Below, piece by piece: positions 1 to 9,191 of a DNA stretch of 64,000 bases. The notes beneath the pieces are model-generated. The model was not told the origin of the DNA, ran no database searches, and saw only the letters and a program-made list of their open reading frames with translations. The position numbers and the translations under genes are program-made. Within the stretch, counting starts at the first letter, position 1, and every line of letters begins with the position of its first letter. Source of the DNA: Bacteroidota bacterium (lineage in GTDB: Bacteria > Bacteroidota > Bacteroidia > Chitinophagales > Chitinophagaceae); assembly GCA_947460175.1 (NCBI GenBank), contig CANHGW010000001.1, positions 1 through 64,000 of the forward strand, read 5' to 3'.

Positions 1-1030
1 AGTTCCGATCATTGAACTTGTTGTGTTACAATCATGGTTTTTGTCTGTTCCTGCATCTACAGTTGGTAATGTAGTATTTACATTCACAACTACTGCATCC
101 GTTGCTGTACATCCATTAGCACCTGTTACTGTTACTGTGTACGTTGTAGTTACTGATGGGCTTGCTGTTGGCATAGCATCTGTTGTTGAACTCAAAGCTG
201 TTGAAGGGCTCCAGCTATAGGTATTTCCTACGATTGCTGTAGATCCGATCATTGAACTTGTTGTATTGCAATCATGGTTTTTGTCTGTCCCTGCATCTAC
301 AGTTGGTAATGTAGTATTTACATTTATGACTACTGCATCTGTTGCTGTACATCCGTTTGCACCTGTTACTGTTACTGTATAAGTTGTAGTAGCAGAAGGA
401 TTTGCTGTTGGTTGAGCGATTGTTGTTGAACTCAAACCAGTTGATGGACTCCAACTATATGTATTACCTACAATTGATGTCGAACCAATTGTTGTTAATG
501 TTGTTGTACAATTTAAGTTTTTATCTACACCAGCATTTACTGTTGGTAACGTAGTGTTTACATTTACAACTACTACATCCGATGCTGTACATCCATTTGC
601 ACCTGTTACAGTTACTGTATAAGTTGTAGTAGCAGAAGGATTTGTTGTTGGTTGAGCGATTGTTGATGAACTCAAACCTGTTGATGGACTCCAACTGTAT
701 GAATTTCCAACAACACCCGTTGTTCCTATTGTTGTTGATGTTGTTGTACAGTTTAAGTTTTTATCTATGCCAGCATCTGCACCAGGTATTGTATTATTTA
801 CATTTACTATTACTGCATCTGTTGAAGTACATCCACATGCATTTGTGATTGTAACTGTATAAGTAGTTGTAACTGAAGGATTTGCTGTTGGTTGAGCTAT
901 TGAAGTAGAACTCAATCCAGTTGAAGGACTCCAACTGTAAGTATTACCAGCAATAGATGTTGAGCCTATTGTAGTTGATGTCGTAGTACAATTTAGATTT
1001 TTATCAACTCCAGCATTCGCTGTTGGCAAT
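1..1030 (-). repeat. In-frame tandem repeat, 240-bp period
   Basis: Units begin at 5, 245, 485, 725 and 965, an exact 240-bp (80-codon) spacing. The units at 5-244 and 245-484 are nearly identical over their first ~120 bp and more diverged afterwards; older units differ more. The repeat encodes the YSWSPST-containing Ig/PKD-like modules of the surface protein. The array continues past the left edge, so the total copy number is unknown. Confidence 0.9.
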
Positions 1031-2070
1031 GGACATACTTCTTTTTTAATCCAATCTGACTCACCTACATAACTTGCACAACCAGCACGACGAGCACATC
1101 TACGATACCAAGTAGATTGTGTTATAACACCTGGATCATAAGACGATGCATTTGCACCAGCAATAACTGTATAATTAACACCAGCATCTGTAGAAACTAG
1201 CCAAACATATTCTAACGTTCCTGTTCCACCTGATGGCAAAGTGATATTCGTAATATTAGCTGGATTAAAACTTGAACCACAAAAAGTTTCATTAGATCCA
1301 ATTGTACCACCATTTGTTACATTACTACAACAATTTGTCACTTCTTTTTTTACCCAATTAGATTCGCCTACATAATCAGTGCAGCCTGAACGTCTTGCAC
1401 AACGTCTATACCATGTAGTTTGATTTATTACACCTGGATCAAAAGATGATGCATTTGCTCCAGAAATTACAGTATTTGTACTTCCACCATCATACGATTG
1501 TAACCATACATATTCGAGAGTACCTGTTCCACCAGTTGGTAAAGATATGTTTTGAATTAAAGCCGGATCAAATGAAGTACCACAAAAAGTTTCATCGTTA
1601 CCTATAGAACCTGCATTTGTTACATTATTACATGCACAAGCAGTGCCTGAGACTGCTATAAAATGATTTACAGAAGATGTCCAAGTATTCCCACTAGGCA
1701 TAGTACATGGGTTTGCGCCATCTGAAATCAAACAACGAATTTCCAAGCCTTGCAAACTATTATTAGGGTTTGTAAATACAATCGGACCTGGGTACATTGT
1801 TGCAGTATATGTTGCACCTGAAACATTGTAGGTATTACCATTTATGGTGTTATTACCATTTACTATGCATATCCATGTTGCGCCACTTTTGTACTGCCAA
1901 GCATAATTTGAATTGTTATTGACATACGATACATTTGGTTGAACACTATAATGAGGACCAGAATTACATGTTCCTGTGTATGAATCAACTGTATGTGCAC
2001 TTGAGGAATTCCAAGCTGCCATGAGCATCATCATAAAAAACAATGTTTTGAAAAGTAGTTTTTTTCTCAT
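1..2070 (-). CDS. Secreted repeat-rich surface protein, C-terminus beyond left edge
   Basis: An open frame runs from an ATG at 2070 to the left edge without a stop (690 codons seen), so the gene is incomplete. The first ~24 residues form a signal peptide (MRKKLLFKTLFFMMM, then small residues). Residues ~25-142 look like a cysteine-containing Ig-like domain. Two copies of a ~101-residue module follow (about 143-345), each with NETFCG..F-P near its start and TWYRRCARR..GC near its end. From about 346 an 80-residue module with NAG-DKN-x-C-TTT and YSWSPSTGLSS repeats at least four times. Such modules are common in large Bacteroidota cell-surface adhesin-like proteins exported by T9SS; a sorting domain would lie outside the window. 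Ligand and exact role are unknown. Confidence 0.85.
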   Translation of the reverse strand, partial: MRKKLLFKTLFFMMMLMAAWNSSSAHTVDSYTGTCNSGPHYSVQPNVSYVNNNSNYAWQYKSGATWICIVNGNNTINGNTYNVSGATYTATMYPGPIVFTNPNNSLQGLEIRCLISDGANPCTMPSGNTWTSSVNHFIAVSGTACACNNVTNAGSIGNDETFCGTSFDPALIQNISLPTGGTGTLEYVWLQSYDGGSTNTVISGANASSFDPGVINQTTWYRRCARRSGCTDYVGESNWVKKEVTNCCSNVTNGGTIGSNETFCGSSFNPANITNITLPSGGTGTLEYVWLVSTDAGVNYTVIAGANASSYDPGVITQSTWYRRCARRAGCASYVGESDWIKKEVCPLPTANAGVDKNLNCTTTSTTIGSTSIAGNTYSWSPSTGLSSTSIAQPTANPSVTTTYTVTITNACGCTSTDAVIVNVNNTIPGADAGIDKNLNCTTTSTTIGTTGVVGNSYSWSPSTGLSSSTIAQPTTNPSATTTYTVTVTGANGCTASDVVVVNVNTTLPTVNAGVDKNLNCTTTLTTIGSTSIVGNTYSWSPSTGLSSTTIAQPTANPSATTTYTVTVTGANGCTATDAVVINVNTTLPTVDAGTDKNHDCNTTSSMIGSTAIVGNTYSWSPSTALSSTTDAMPTASPSVTTTYTVTVTGANGCTATDAVVVNVNTTLPTVDAGTDKNHDCNTTSSMIGT
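1037..1642 (-). repeat. In-frame tandem duplication, 303-bp period
   Basis: Two adjacent copies (1037-1339 and 1340-1642) share long matching stretches at a 303-bp period. They encode two 101-residue modules with the TWYRRCARR motif in the same surface protein. Confidence 0.85.
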
Positions 2071-2666
2071 TTTTGTTGATTTTTGTGGGTTAAAAGATAA
2101 AATTTTGTGATTTTCTATAATTTTAGTACTTTTATTTTCAAATTTATTTGTAAAATTTAAAGTTTGGCACGATTCTTTCATTACTTTTAGGTTATTAGTA
2201 GATTATAATTTAAGTAGTAGGCGAAAGTATATAAACTTTTGATTACTAGTTGCACTATTGGTGTTACACCAATTGTTATTTTTTTGTATTTATTATAAAA
2301 ATCATCCTTAAACGCTTGATTTATAAATACTTAATGCCTTTTTTTAACCACTTTTTTTTTGTTTTTTTTTTGTTAATCGTATTAATATTACTTTTTTTCA
2401 TAATTTATAAAGTTCTTTAAATAGGCGATTTCTATACTTTTAAACAAGTTGATTTCCTTAAGATTGCACTTTATTAGTTAATAAAAAATCTAAAAAATAA
2501 TTTATTAAAAATTTCACCTATAAATACTTTACTGTATTAAATTTATTAGAGCAGATTTTTTACTTTATTTATTGTGTTGAATTAACTAAATATTGATTCT
2601 AACATTATGTAATATTTAGAGCATGTTTCTATTGAAATTTTAGGATTAACCTTAAAAACCTCCACT

Positions 2667-2876
2667 TGTTGAGAACAATAAAAAACGGATTCCACAGGTT
2701 GGAAAAATTTGAACAGATTTTCTACTTCGTCGAAAGAATATTGAGCTTATTATCCACTGCCAAAGGCAGAAATCAGTCCTAATATCTATGTGCGAATTAT
2801 TCTAATCTATCTAAATCATTGTTCATTTATTTTAAGCATATAGGGGTTAAGCGGACATTATGGGTAATTGAAAATT
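2667..2876. repeat. Dispersed intergenic repeat, copy A
   Basis: This stretch aligns along its length with 8969-9173 in the same orientation, with many mismatches. Shared anchors include gaacagat, attatcca, agaaatcag, gttcat, gcatatagggg/gcatatagggt and tatgggt. Both copies lie downstream of a minus-strand gene. The wording resembles the dispersed acacagattt-type repeats I recall from other Bacteroidota genomes. No ORF is conserved between copies. Confidence 0.65.
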
Positions 2877-2963
2877 AATTTTCATCCTTGACCCTTCAAT
2901 AATTATTTCATCTAGCCTTGAACATTATCAAAACAGATTAAAGTCAATCTCCCATTTTTAAAA

Positions 2964-2990
2964 CAAAAAGGCTACCTATTATGGTAGCCT
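2964..2990 (-). terminator. Rho-independent terminator of dnaK
   Basis: An 8-bp perfect stem (2969-2976 with 2983-2990, AGGCTACC/GGTAGCCT) encloses a 6-nt loop. On the minus strand it is followed by a run of five U. It lies 24 bp past the dnaK stop. Confidence 0.85.
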
Positions 2991-3014
2991 CTTTTATAAT
3001 AAACATTATCCAAT

Positions 3015-4913
3015 TTATTTTTCTTCAACAATTTCTGCATCTTGTACATCATCAGTAGAAGCCGAAGGACCTTCAGAGCCTGACTCTTGAGTTCCACCTG
3101 CTTGCTGATCATTCATAGCTTTGTAAAGCTCCTCACTTGCAGCTTGCCATGCATTGTTTAACTCTTCGAGTGAAGAATCAATTGCAGCTAAGTCTTTAGC
3201 TGCATGAGCAGTTTTCAACTTAACCAACGCTTCTTCGATAACAGTTTTCTTATCAGCTGGTAATTTTTCGCCATAATCTTTCAATTGCTTTTCAGTATTG
3301 AAAATTTGACTGTCGGCCATATTTACTTTTTCGATCTCTTCTTTCAATTTGTTATCCGCTTCTTCGTTCATTTTAGCATCGTTTTTCATCTTTTCGATGT
3401 CTTCTTTGCTTAATCCACTGCCTGCTTCGATACGGATATTTTGTTTTTTACCTGTTCCTTTATCCATTGCACTCACTTGCAAGATTCCATTTGCATCAAT
3501 GTCAAATGTTACTTCCACCTGTGGAACACCACGTGGTGCTGGCGGAATGCCATCTAAGATAAATCGACCTAAATTTTTGTTGTCTTTGGCCATTGGGCGC
3601 TCTCCTTGCAATACATTGATTTCAACACTTGGTTGGTTTTCAGCCGCAGTAGAGAACACTTCTGATTTTTTTGAAGGGATAGTCGTGTTGCTTTCGATCA
3701 ATTTTGTAAACACACCACCAAGGGTTTCAATACCCAATGACAATGGTGTTACATCCAACAACAATACATCTTTCACTTCTCCTGTCAACACACCGCCTTG
3801 AATAGATGCACCAATTGCAACAACTTCATCAGGGTTTACACTTCTGTTTGGTTTTTTGCCAAAAAATTTCTCAACGACTTCTTGTATTTTAGGTATACGT
3901 GTGCTACCACCTACTAAGATTACTTCATCCAATTCAGCTGCAGTAATACCTGCATCTTTCAATGCTTTACGACATGGCTCCAAGGTTCTTTCTACCAAAC
4001 TATCTACTAATTGTTCAAATTTTGCACGTGTCAATTTCTTCACCAAGTGTTTCGGTACATTATCAATGGCTGTGATGTACGGCAAATTGATTTCTGTTTC
4101 TGTAGCAGACGAAAGTTCAATCTTCGCTTTTTCAGAAGCTTCTTTCAAACGCTGCCAGCTCATAGGATCTTTTCTCAAATCCACATTTTCTTCCGCTTTA
4201 AATTCGTCAGCTAACCAGTCCATTACCATTTTATCAAAGTCATCACCACCTAAGTGAGTATCACCATTGGTAGATTTTACTTCAAATACTCCATCGCCTA
4301 ATTCAAGCACGGATACGTCAAATGTACCACCACCCAAATCGAAAACTACGATTTTAGAATCTTGGTTCTTTTTGTCCAAACCATAAGCCAATGCAGCAGC
4401 AGTAGGCTCATTAATGATACGTTTTACAGTTAATCCTGCTATTTCGCCAGCTTCTTTGGTTGCTTGACGTTGCGCATCGTTAAAGTAAGCTGGAACTGTT
4501 ATGACAGCTTCAGTTACTTCATGACCTAAGAAATCTTCAGCAGTTTTTTTCATTTTTTGCAACACCATAGCAGAAATTTCTTGTGGTGTATACAAACGAC
4601 CATCAATGTCCACACGCGGTGTATTGTTGTCGCCTTTTACTATTTTATATGTACTTTGAGCTATTTCGCCACCAACTTCGTCAAATCGACGACCCATAAA
4701 GCGTTTGATACTCATGATTGTATTTACTGGATTTGTGATAGCCTGACGTTTTGCAGGATCACCAATTTTGCGTTCGCCATTTTTCAAAAAAGCGACCACG
4801 GAAGGGGTGGTGCGTTTCCCTTCATCATTTGCAATTACGACTGGTTCGTTACCTTCCATTACACTCACACACGAGTTGGTTGTACCAAGGTCAATTCCTA
4901 TAATTTTTCCCAT
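3015..4913 (-). CDS. dnaK: Molecular chaperone DnaK (Hsp70)
   Basis: An ATP-dependent cytoplasmic chaperone that binds exposed hydrophobic segments, working with DnaJ and GrpE. At 632 residues it is full length. The start is unambiguous ([15 protein letters not shown], the phosphate-1 loop). Further signatures are [17 protein letters not shown], the phosphate-2 motif [15 protein letters not shown], and [13 protein letters not shown]. The substrate-binding domain follows, then a helical lid and an acidic tail ending AEIVEEK. dnaJ and grpE are not adjacent. No CIRCE element was seen upstream; a sigma-54-like sequence at 4936-4952 is discussed under findings. The gene is single and closed by a terminator. 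Confidence 0.98.
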   Translation of the reverse strand: MGKIIGIDLGTTNSCVSVMEGNEPVVIANDEGKRTTPSVVAFLKNGERKIGDPAKRQAITNPVNTIMSIKRFMGRRFDEVGGEIAQSTYKIVKGDNNTPRVDIDGRLYTPQEISAMVLQKMKKTAEDFLGHEVTEAVITVPAYFNDAQRQATKEAGEIAGLTVKRIINEPTAAALAYGLDKKNQDSKIVVFDLGGGTFDVSVLELGDGVFEVKSTNGDTHLGGDDFDKMVMDWLADEFKAEENVDLRKDPMSWQRLKEASEKAKIELSSATETEINLPYITAIDNVPKHLVKKLTRAKFEQLVDSLVERTLEPCRKALKDAGITAAELDEVILVGGSTRIPKIQEVVEKFFGKKPNRSVNPDEVVAIGASIQGGVLTGEVKDVLLLDVTPLSLGIETLGGVFTKLIESNTTIPSKKSEVFSTAAENQPSVEINVLQGERPMAKDNKNLGRFILDGIPPAPRGVPQVEVTFDIDANGILQVSAMDKGTGKKQNIRIEAGSGLSKEDIEKMKNDAKMNEEADNKLKEEIEKVNMADSQIFNTEKQLKDYGEKLPADKKTVIEEALVKLKTAHAAKDLAAIDSSLEELNNAWQAASEELYKAMNDQQAGGTQESGSEGPSASTDDVQDAEIVEEK

Positions 4914-5030
4914 TTTAATTTGTTTTCTTTCTTATGGTCAAATCTTGTGCCACAGCGTTTTTTTACTCAAAACCGTGCAAGAGTGTCAGAATAGGGGAAT
5001 TTTTGGCACAAAATCGTGACTTTTTAGCTA

Positions 5031-5061
5031 AAAAAACGCCGCTAGTTTCCTAGCGACGTTT
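5031..5061 (-). terminator. Rho-independent terminator of gcvP
   Basis: AAACG and CGCTAG (5034-5045) pair with CTAGCG and CGTTT (5050-5061) around a TTTC loop, with one internal mismatch (5039/5056). On the minus strand a U run follows. It starts 20 bp past the gcvP stop. Confidence 0.8.
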
Positions 5062-5081
5062 CTAAAATTTAAAGTATTGTA

Positions 5082-7919
5082 CTAAGCTTCCATATAACTC
5101 TCAATCGGCTCACAAGTACAAACTAGATTTCGATCTCCAGCAGTATTGTTCACACGACTTACTGTAGGCCAAAATTTGTTTGCTTTAACCCAAGGCAATG
5201 GAAATGCAGCTTGCTGACGTGTATATGGCATAGTCCACTCATCGGCTGTGATAACCCATTGTGTATGTGGTGCATGTTTTAAGATATTATTTTTCTCGTC
5301 TACTTGACCAGTTACTACCGCTTCTATTTCTTTACGAATATGTAATAAGGCATCACAAAAACGATCCAATTCGGCTTTGTCTTCACTTTCTGTAGGCTCT
5401 ATCATCAACGTTCCTGCTACAGGGAATGACAATGTAGGTGCATGAAAACCAAAGTCCATCAATCGTTTAGCCACATCTTCAGCTTCTACATGCGCTGCTT
5501 TGAATGGACGTAAATCTACGATAAACTCATGAGCACATGTTCCATTTTTACCAGTGTACAAAATTTTATATTCACCTTCTAGACGGGATTTCATATAGTT
5601 TGCATTCAAAATAGCATATTCAGTCGCTTTTCGCATGCCAGATCCTCCCAACATTTTGATGTATGCATACGAAATCAATAGAATACTTGCACTACCATAA
5701 GGTGCTGCACTCACAGCATGTGTAGGTGTGTCGCCACCAACTGCATGTACGACGTGCGTAGGTAAGAATGGCGCTAATTGCGATTTAACACAGATTGGCC
5801 CCATGCCAGGTCCACCACCACCATGTGGTATTGCAAATGTTTTGTGCAAGTTTAAGTGACAAACATCGGCACCAATATTGCCCGGACTAGTCAATCCAAC
5901 TTGTGCATTCATATTGGCACCATCCATATACACTTGTCCGCCGTTGGCGTGTATCAAGTCACAAATTTCAATAATTGTTTCTTCAAACACACCATGCGTA
6001 GAAGGGTAAGTCACCATCAAACCAGCTAGGTTTGCAGCATTGGCTTCTACTTTTGCTTTCATGTCATTGACATCGATATTGCCACGGTCATCGCATGCTA
6101 CGATAACGATTTTAAAACCACACATTGCGGCACTAGCAGGGTTGGTACCATGCGCTGAAATCGGTATAATTATGACATTTCTATGATGATCGCCTCTACT
6201 TTCGTGGTAGGCTTTGATGACTAATAAGCCAGCATATTCGCCTTGCGCGCCTGAGTTGGGTTGCAAACTACAAGCATCAAAACCTGTCACAGCACATAAA
6301 TCTTTTTCAAGTTCAGCTACCATTTCTTGGTACCCTTTCCATTGATGTTTAGGTGCAAACGGGTGCAAACTACCCCAATGCGGATCGCTCACAGGTATCA
6401 TCTCAGAAGCTGCGTTTAACTTCATAGTACAGCTACCCAATGAAATCATAGAACGGTTTAATGCCAAATCTTTATCTTCCAATGATTTGAGGTAACGCAT
6501 CATTTGACTTTCGCTGTGATGCGAATTGAAAACTGGATGAGTCAAATATTCCGAAGTACGTGTTGCAAAATCAGGAATATTCGTCAATGTATCGGCATAT
6601 GAAATAGCACCCGCTCCTAATATTGAAGCAATCACATCGACATCTTCTGGTCGAGCAGTTTCGTCGAACGAAATACCAATATGACCAGTTCCGTATGCAT
6701 ACACATTGTAACCTGCTGTTTCAAGTGCTTTGATTGTAGTAGCTTCATCAGCAACTGCAATTTTTAATGTATCAAAATAATGATGATTTAAATTTTTATC
6801 ACCCAAGGCATCCGCTAGGGCTTTAGTATAAATTGAAACGCGCTTAGCAATATCACTTATTCCTGTAGGACCATGATAAACGGCATACATCGCAGCAATA
6901 TTTGATAATAATGCTTGTGCAGTACAAATATTAGACGTTGCTTTTTCGCGACGAATATGTTGCTCTCTTGTTTGTAACGCCATGCGCAAGCAACGGTTGC
7001 CTTGTGCATCCACACTTACACCAATTATACGACCAGGAATGACACGTTTGTATTCATCTTTGGTAGCAAAATAGGCTGCATGTGGTCCACCAAAGCCCAT
7101 TGGAACACCAAATCGTTGTGAACTTCCAACTGCAATATCAGCGCCTAACTCGCCAGGCGAAGTCAACAATGCCAATGAAAGTAAGTCACAAGCCATTACA
7201 ACACCTGCATTTAATGCATGAACTTGTTGGATAAATCCACGATAATCATTGATAGCACCTTCTGCATTCGGATATTGAATCAAAGCACCAAAATAGGTTT
7301 CGTCTAAAGTTGCAGTTTTATAATCGCCAAACACAAGTTCAACACCAACTGGAATTGCACGTGTTTTCAATACATCAACTGTTTGAGCAAACACCCCATT
7401 ATCTACAAAAAAGCGATGTTTGTGATCGGCTCCTTTTGCACCATTCAACAAAGTCATTGCTTCAGCTGCTGCGGTAGCTTCATCCAACAAAGAAGCATTG
7501 GCGATAGGCAAACCTGTCAAATCGCAAATCATTGTTTGATAATTCAATAAACTTTCCAAACGGCCTTGAGCAATCTCTGCTTGATAAGGTGTGTATTGTG
7601 TGTACCATCCTGGATTTTCAAATAAATTACGTAGGATAACGCTTGGTGTTATGGTCCCATAATAGCCTTTTCCGATAAAATCTTTTTTCAATTCATTTTT
7701 TTTGCCCATCGCAGAAACCTTCAATAAATAATCAAATTCGCTGATAGGTTCGCTGACGTTCAATGCTGACTTCAAACGTATGTTTTCAGGAACAGTCTTT
7801 TCGATTAATTCATCCATAGACGACATCCCTATAGTTTGGAGCATTTCTGCAGTTTCCTGTTCATTAGGGCCAATATGTCGACCAATAAATTCGTGTTGTT
7901 GTTTTAAACGTAAATCCAT
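5082..7919 (-). CDS. gcvP: Glycine dehydrogenase (aminomethyl-transferring), P protein
   Basis: The PLP-dependent P protein of the glycine cleavage system. It decarboxylates glycine and passes the aminomethyl group to lipoylated H protein. At 945 residues it is the fused, single-chain form, with the alpha and beta halves in one polypeptide. The PLP lysine lies in HLNLHKTFAIPHGGGGPG at about residue 693; the glycine-rich loop is right after it. The N-terminus FIGRHIGPNEQE is typical. gcvT and gcvH are not adjacent. No glycine riboswitch was recognised in the 122-bp gap upstream. It is flanked by its own terminator and is probably monocistronic. Confidence 0.98.
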   Translation of the reverse strand: MDLRLKQQHEFIGRHIGPNEQETAEMLQTIGMSSMDELIEKTVPENIRLKSALNVSEPISEFDYLLKVSAMGKKNELKKDFIGKGYYGTITPSVILRNLFENPGWYTQYTPYQAEIAQGRLESLLNYQTMICDLTGLPIANASLLDEATAAAEAMTLLNGAKGADHKHRFFVDNGVFAQTVDVLKTRAIPVGVELVFGDYKTATLDETYFGALIQYPNAEGAINDYRGFIQQVHALNAGVVMACDLLSLALLTSPGELGADIAVGSSQRFGVPMGFGGPHAAYFATKDEYKRVIPGRIIGVSVDAQGNRCLRMALQTREQHIRREKATSNICTAQALLSNIAAMYAVYHGPTGISDIAKRVSIYTKALADALGDKNLNHHYFDTLKIAVADEATTIKALETAGYNVYAYGTGHIGISFDETARPEDVDVIASILGAGAISYADTLTNIPDFATRTSEYLTHPVFNSHHSESQMMRYLKSLEDKDLALNRSMISLGSCTMKLNAASEMIPVSDPHWGSLHPFAPKHQWKGYQEMVAELEKDLCAVTGFDACSLQPNSGAQGEYAGLLVIKAYHESRGDHHRNVIIIPISAHGTNPASAAMCGFKIVIVACDDRGNIDVNDMKAKVEANAANLAGLMVTYPSTHGVFEETIIEICDLIHANGGQVYMDGANMNAQVGLTSPGNIGADVCHLNLHKTFAIPHGGGGPGMGPICVKSQLAPFLPTHVVHAVGGDTPTHAVSAAPYGSASILLISYAYIKMLGGSGMRKATEYAILNANYMKSRLEGEYKILYTGKNGTCAHEFIVDLRPFKAAHVEAEDVAKRLMDFGFHAPTLSFPVAGTLMIEPTESEDKAELDRFCDALLHIRKEIEAVVTGQVDEKNNILKHAPHTQWVITADEWTMPYTRQQAAFPLPWVKANKFWPTVSRVNNTAGDRNLVCTCEPIESYMEA

Positions 7920-8041
7920 CGTTTTGATTTTAGATTTTTTGAATTAAGAAATGCAAATTTACATTTCGAAAATCAAATCATACGATGTTTTTTATAGGTA
8001 TTAACTATGATAAATATCAATAAATAGATTTGTGATTAATT

Positions 8042-8836
8042 CTATTTAAAGTTTATAAAAGCAAAAGGGCTCGCAATTCCTTTATAATCAATCAAATCCA
8101 TCTTGAGTGATCCAAAAAGAATATCAGCTTTGGCTCGTATTGGTATATGATTTTTATCGTCGCTTAACCATACAACCATATCTTCTTCATGTTTGAATAT
8201 TCGGCCTTTCTGCAGTACAGGCACAAATTTCAGACAACGTATTTTGCCCCAGTCGCACTTGATAGTTTCCTTTCCTTTAAATTTGATTTGTAAATTATAC
8301 ATTTCACCATCTACAATAGTGGGAACCGAAAATAATTGCCCCGGCTTTGCATTACTCAAATCCATAGTACGTGCTAAATAAAAACCCGACAACATATCCT
8401 GTGTGTTTTGCCATATATCTACCATTTTGTTATTCCCTACATTCACTTTATTCAGTTGATGATGAAAGATATAATCTTGCGAAATTTTATATCCACCTTC
8501 ATCCACCCTACGTCCAAAAAACCATGGTAATAATGCTTCCTCATCTATAAAGGTTTCGTATCGGTCACGTATTTTGAAAAAGAAATCAAAACTGCCTTTT
8601 GATTGGCCAATTCCAACTACATGATATGTATTACGGTCTGAGAATTTTTTATTTTCTTCTTTGATTTCAATGGTTGCAATAGCAGCATCAATAAATCCGT
8701 AATGGATTCTATAGGTCAATTTTTCGCCTCGCTTGAAGGCTTGATTATTAATTGTGCGAAAAGCGGCCTTCCCATTCAATGCAAAAGATGTAAGAACAAC
8801 AAGTAATAACAATTGATATTTCATGTGAGTATTCAA
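8042..8836 (-). CDS. DUF3108 family secreted protein
   Basis: 264 residues with an N-terminal signal peptide (hydrophobic stretch LLLLVVLTSFALNG, cut after about residue 24). An ATG four codons in (8824) gives a more ordinary signal peptide and may be the true start. The mature part has the look of DUF3108 proteins: GEKLTYRIHYGFIDAA near the start, then repeated amphipathic beta strands (RDRYETFID, GGYKISQDYIFHH, VVWLSDDKNHIPIRAKADILFGSLKMDL). Family members are predicted periplasmic or outer-membrane-associated beta proteins of unknown function. It stands alone, 122 bp upstream of gcvP on the same strand. Confidence 0.75.
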   Translation of the reverse strand: MNTHMKYQLLLLVVLTSFALNGKAAFRTINNQAFKRGEKLTYRIHYGFIDAAIATIEIKEENKKFSDRNTYHVVGIGQSKGSFDFFFKIRDRYETFIDEEALLPWFFGRRVDEGGYKISQDYIFHHQLNKVNVGNNKMVDIWQNTQDMLSGFYLARTMDLSNAKPGQLFSVPTIVDGEMYNLQIKFKGKETIKCDWGKIRCLKFVPVLQKGRIFKHEEDMVVWLSDDKNHIPIRAKADILFGSLKMDLIDYKGIASPFAFINFK

Positions 8837-8968
8837 GTTTAATTCAAATATAGGGTATTAGACTCGTGCGAAATCTGTTCGTTGCAAGATTTACCATTTG
8901 TTAAGTTAATAATTTCTAATAGTTGAACTTTTAAATATTATAATTGAATTATCCTTAAAACATACTTT

Positions 8969-9173
8969 AGTAACGAACAATTGAACACAGATTTAAGGGG
9001 TTAGAAAGATTAGAACAGATCGTAAACTTCTTACAAAGGATATTGATTTCATTATCCAGTTCCAAAAGAAGAAATCAGACGTAAAAATCTCTGTGGGAAT
9101 CGCACAAATCTTTCCAATCAGTGTTCATGTATTATAGGCATATAGGGTTTAATCGGTTAATATGGGTTATTCT
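8969..9173. repeat. Dispersed intergenic repeat, copy B
   Basis: The second copy of the element at 2667-2876, same orientation. It occupies most of the 355-bp gene-free gap 8837-9191; the rest (8837-8968) holds nothing recognisable beyond AT-rich sequence. It contains the phrases aacacagattt and aatcagtgttcat, typical of dispersed Bacteroidota intergenic repeats as I remember them. Confidence 0.65.
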
Positions 9174-9191
9174 TTAACTAAATAATAGACC

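Larger units (their letters stand above)
2071..3014. other. AT-rich intergenic region, no gene seen
   Basis: About 940 bp between the start of the repeat protein and the end of dnaK. It is very AT-rich, with long T runs around 2340-2400. No convincing ORF was found. It contains a diverged dispersed repeat (2667-2876) and the dnaK terminator (2964-2990). Confidence 0.7.

Noticed and set aside
272-848. Short ORFs on both strands inside the 240-bp repeats
   Set aside because: They are other-frame readings of the large minus-strand surface protein, repeated because the DNA repeats.
3349-5019. Plus-strand ORFs opposite dnaK (up to 150 residues)
   Set aside because: Antisense of a strongly conserved gene, with no protein-like features of their own.
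7920-8041. Glycine riboswitch upstream of gcvP
   Set aside because: The 122-bp gap is AT-rich and shows none of the conserved glycine aptamer core; no tandem structure was found.
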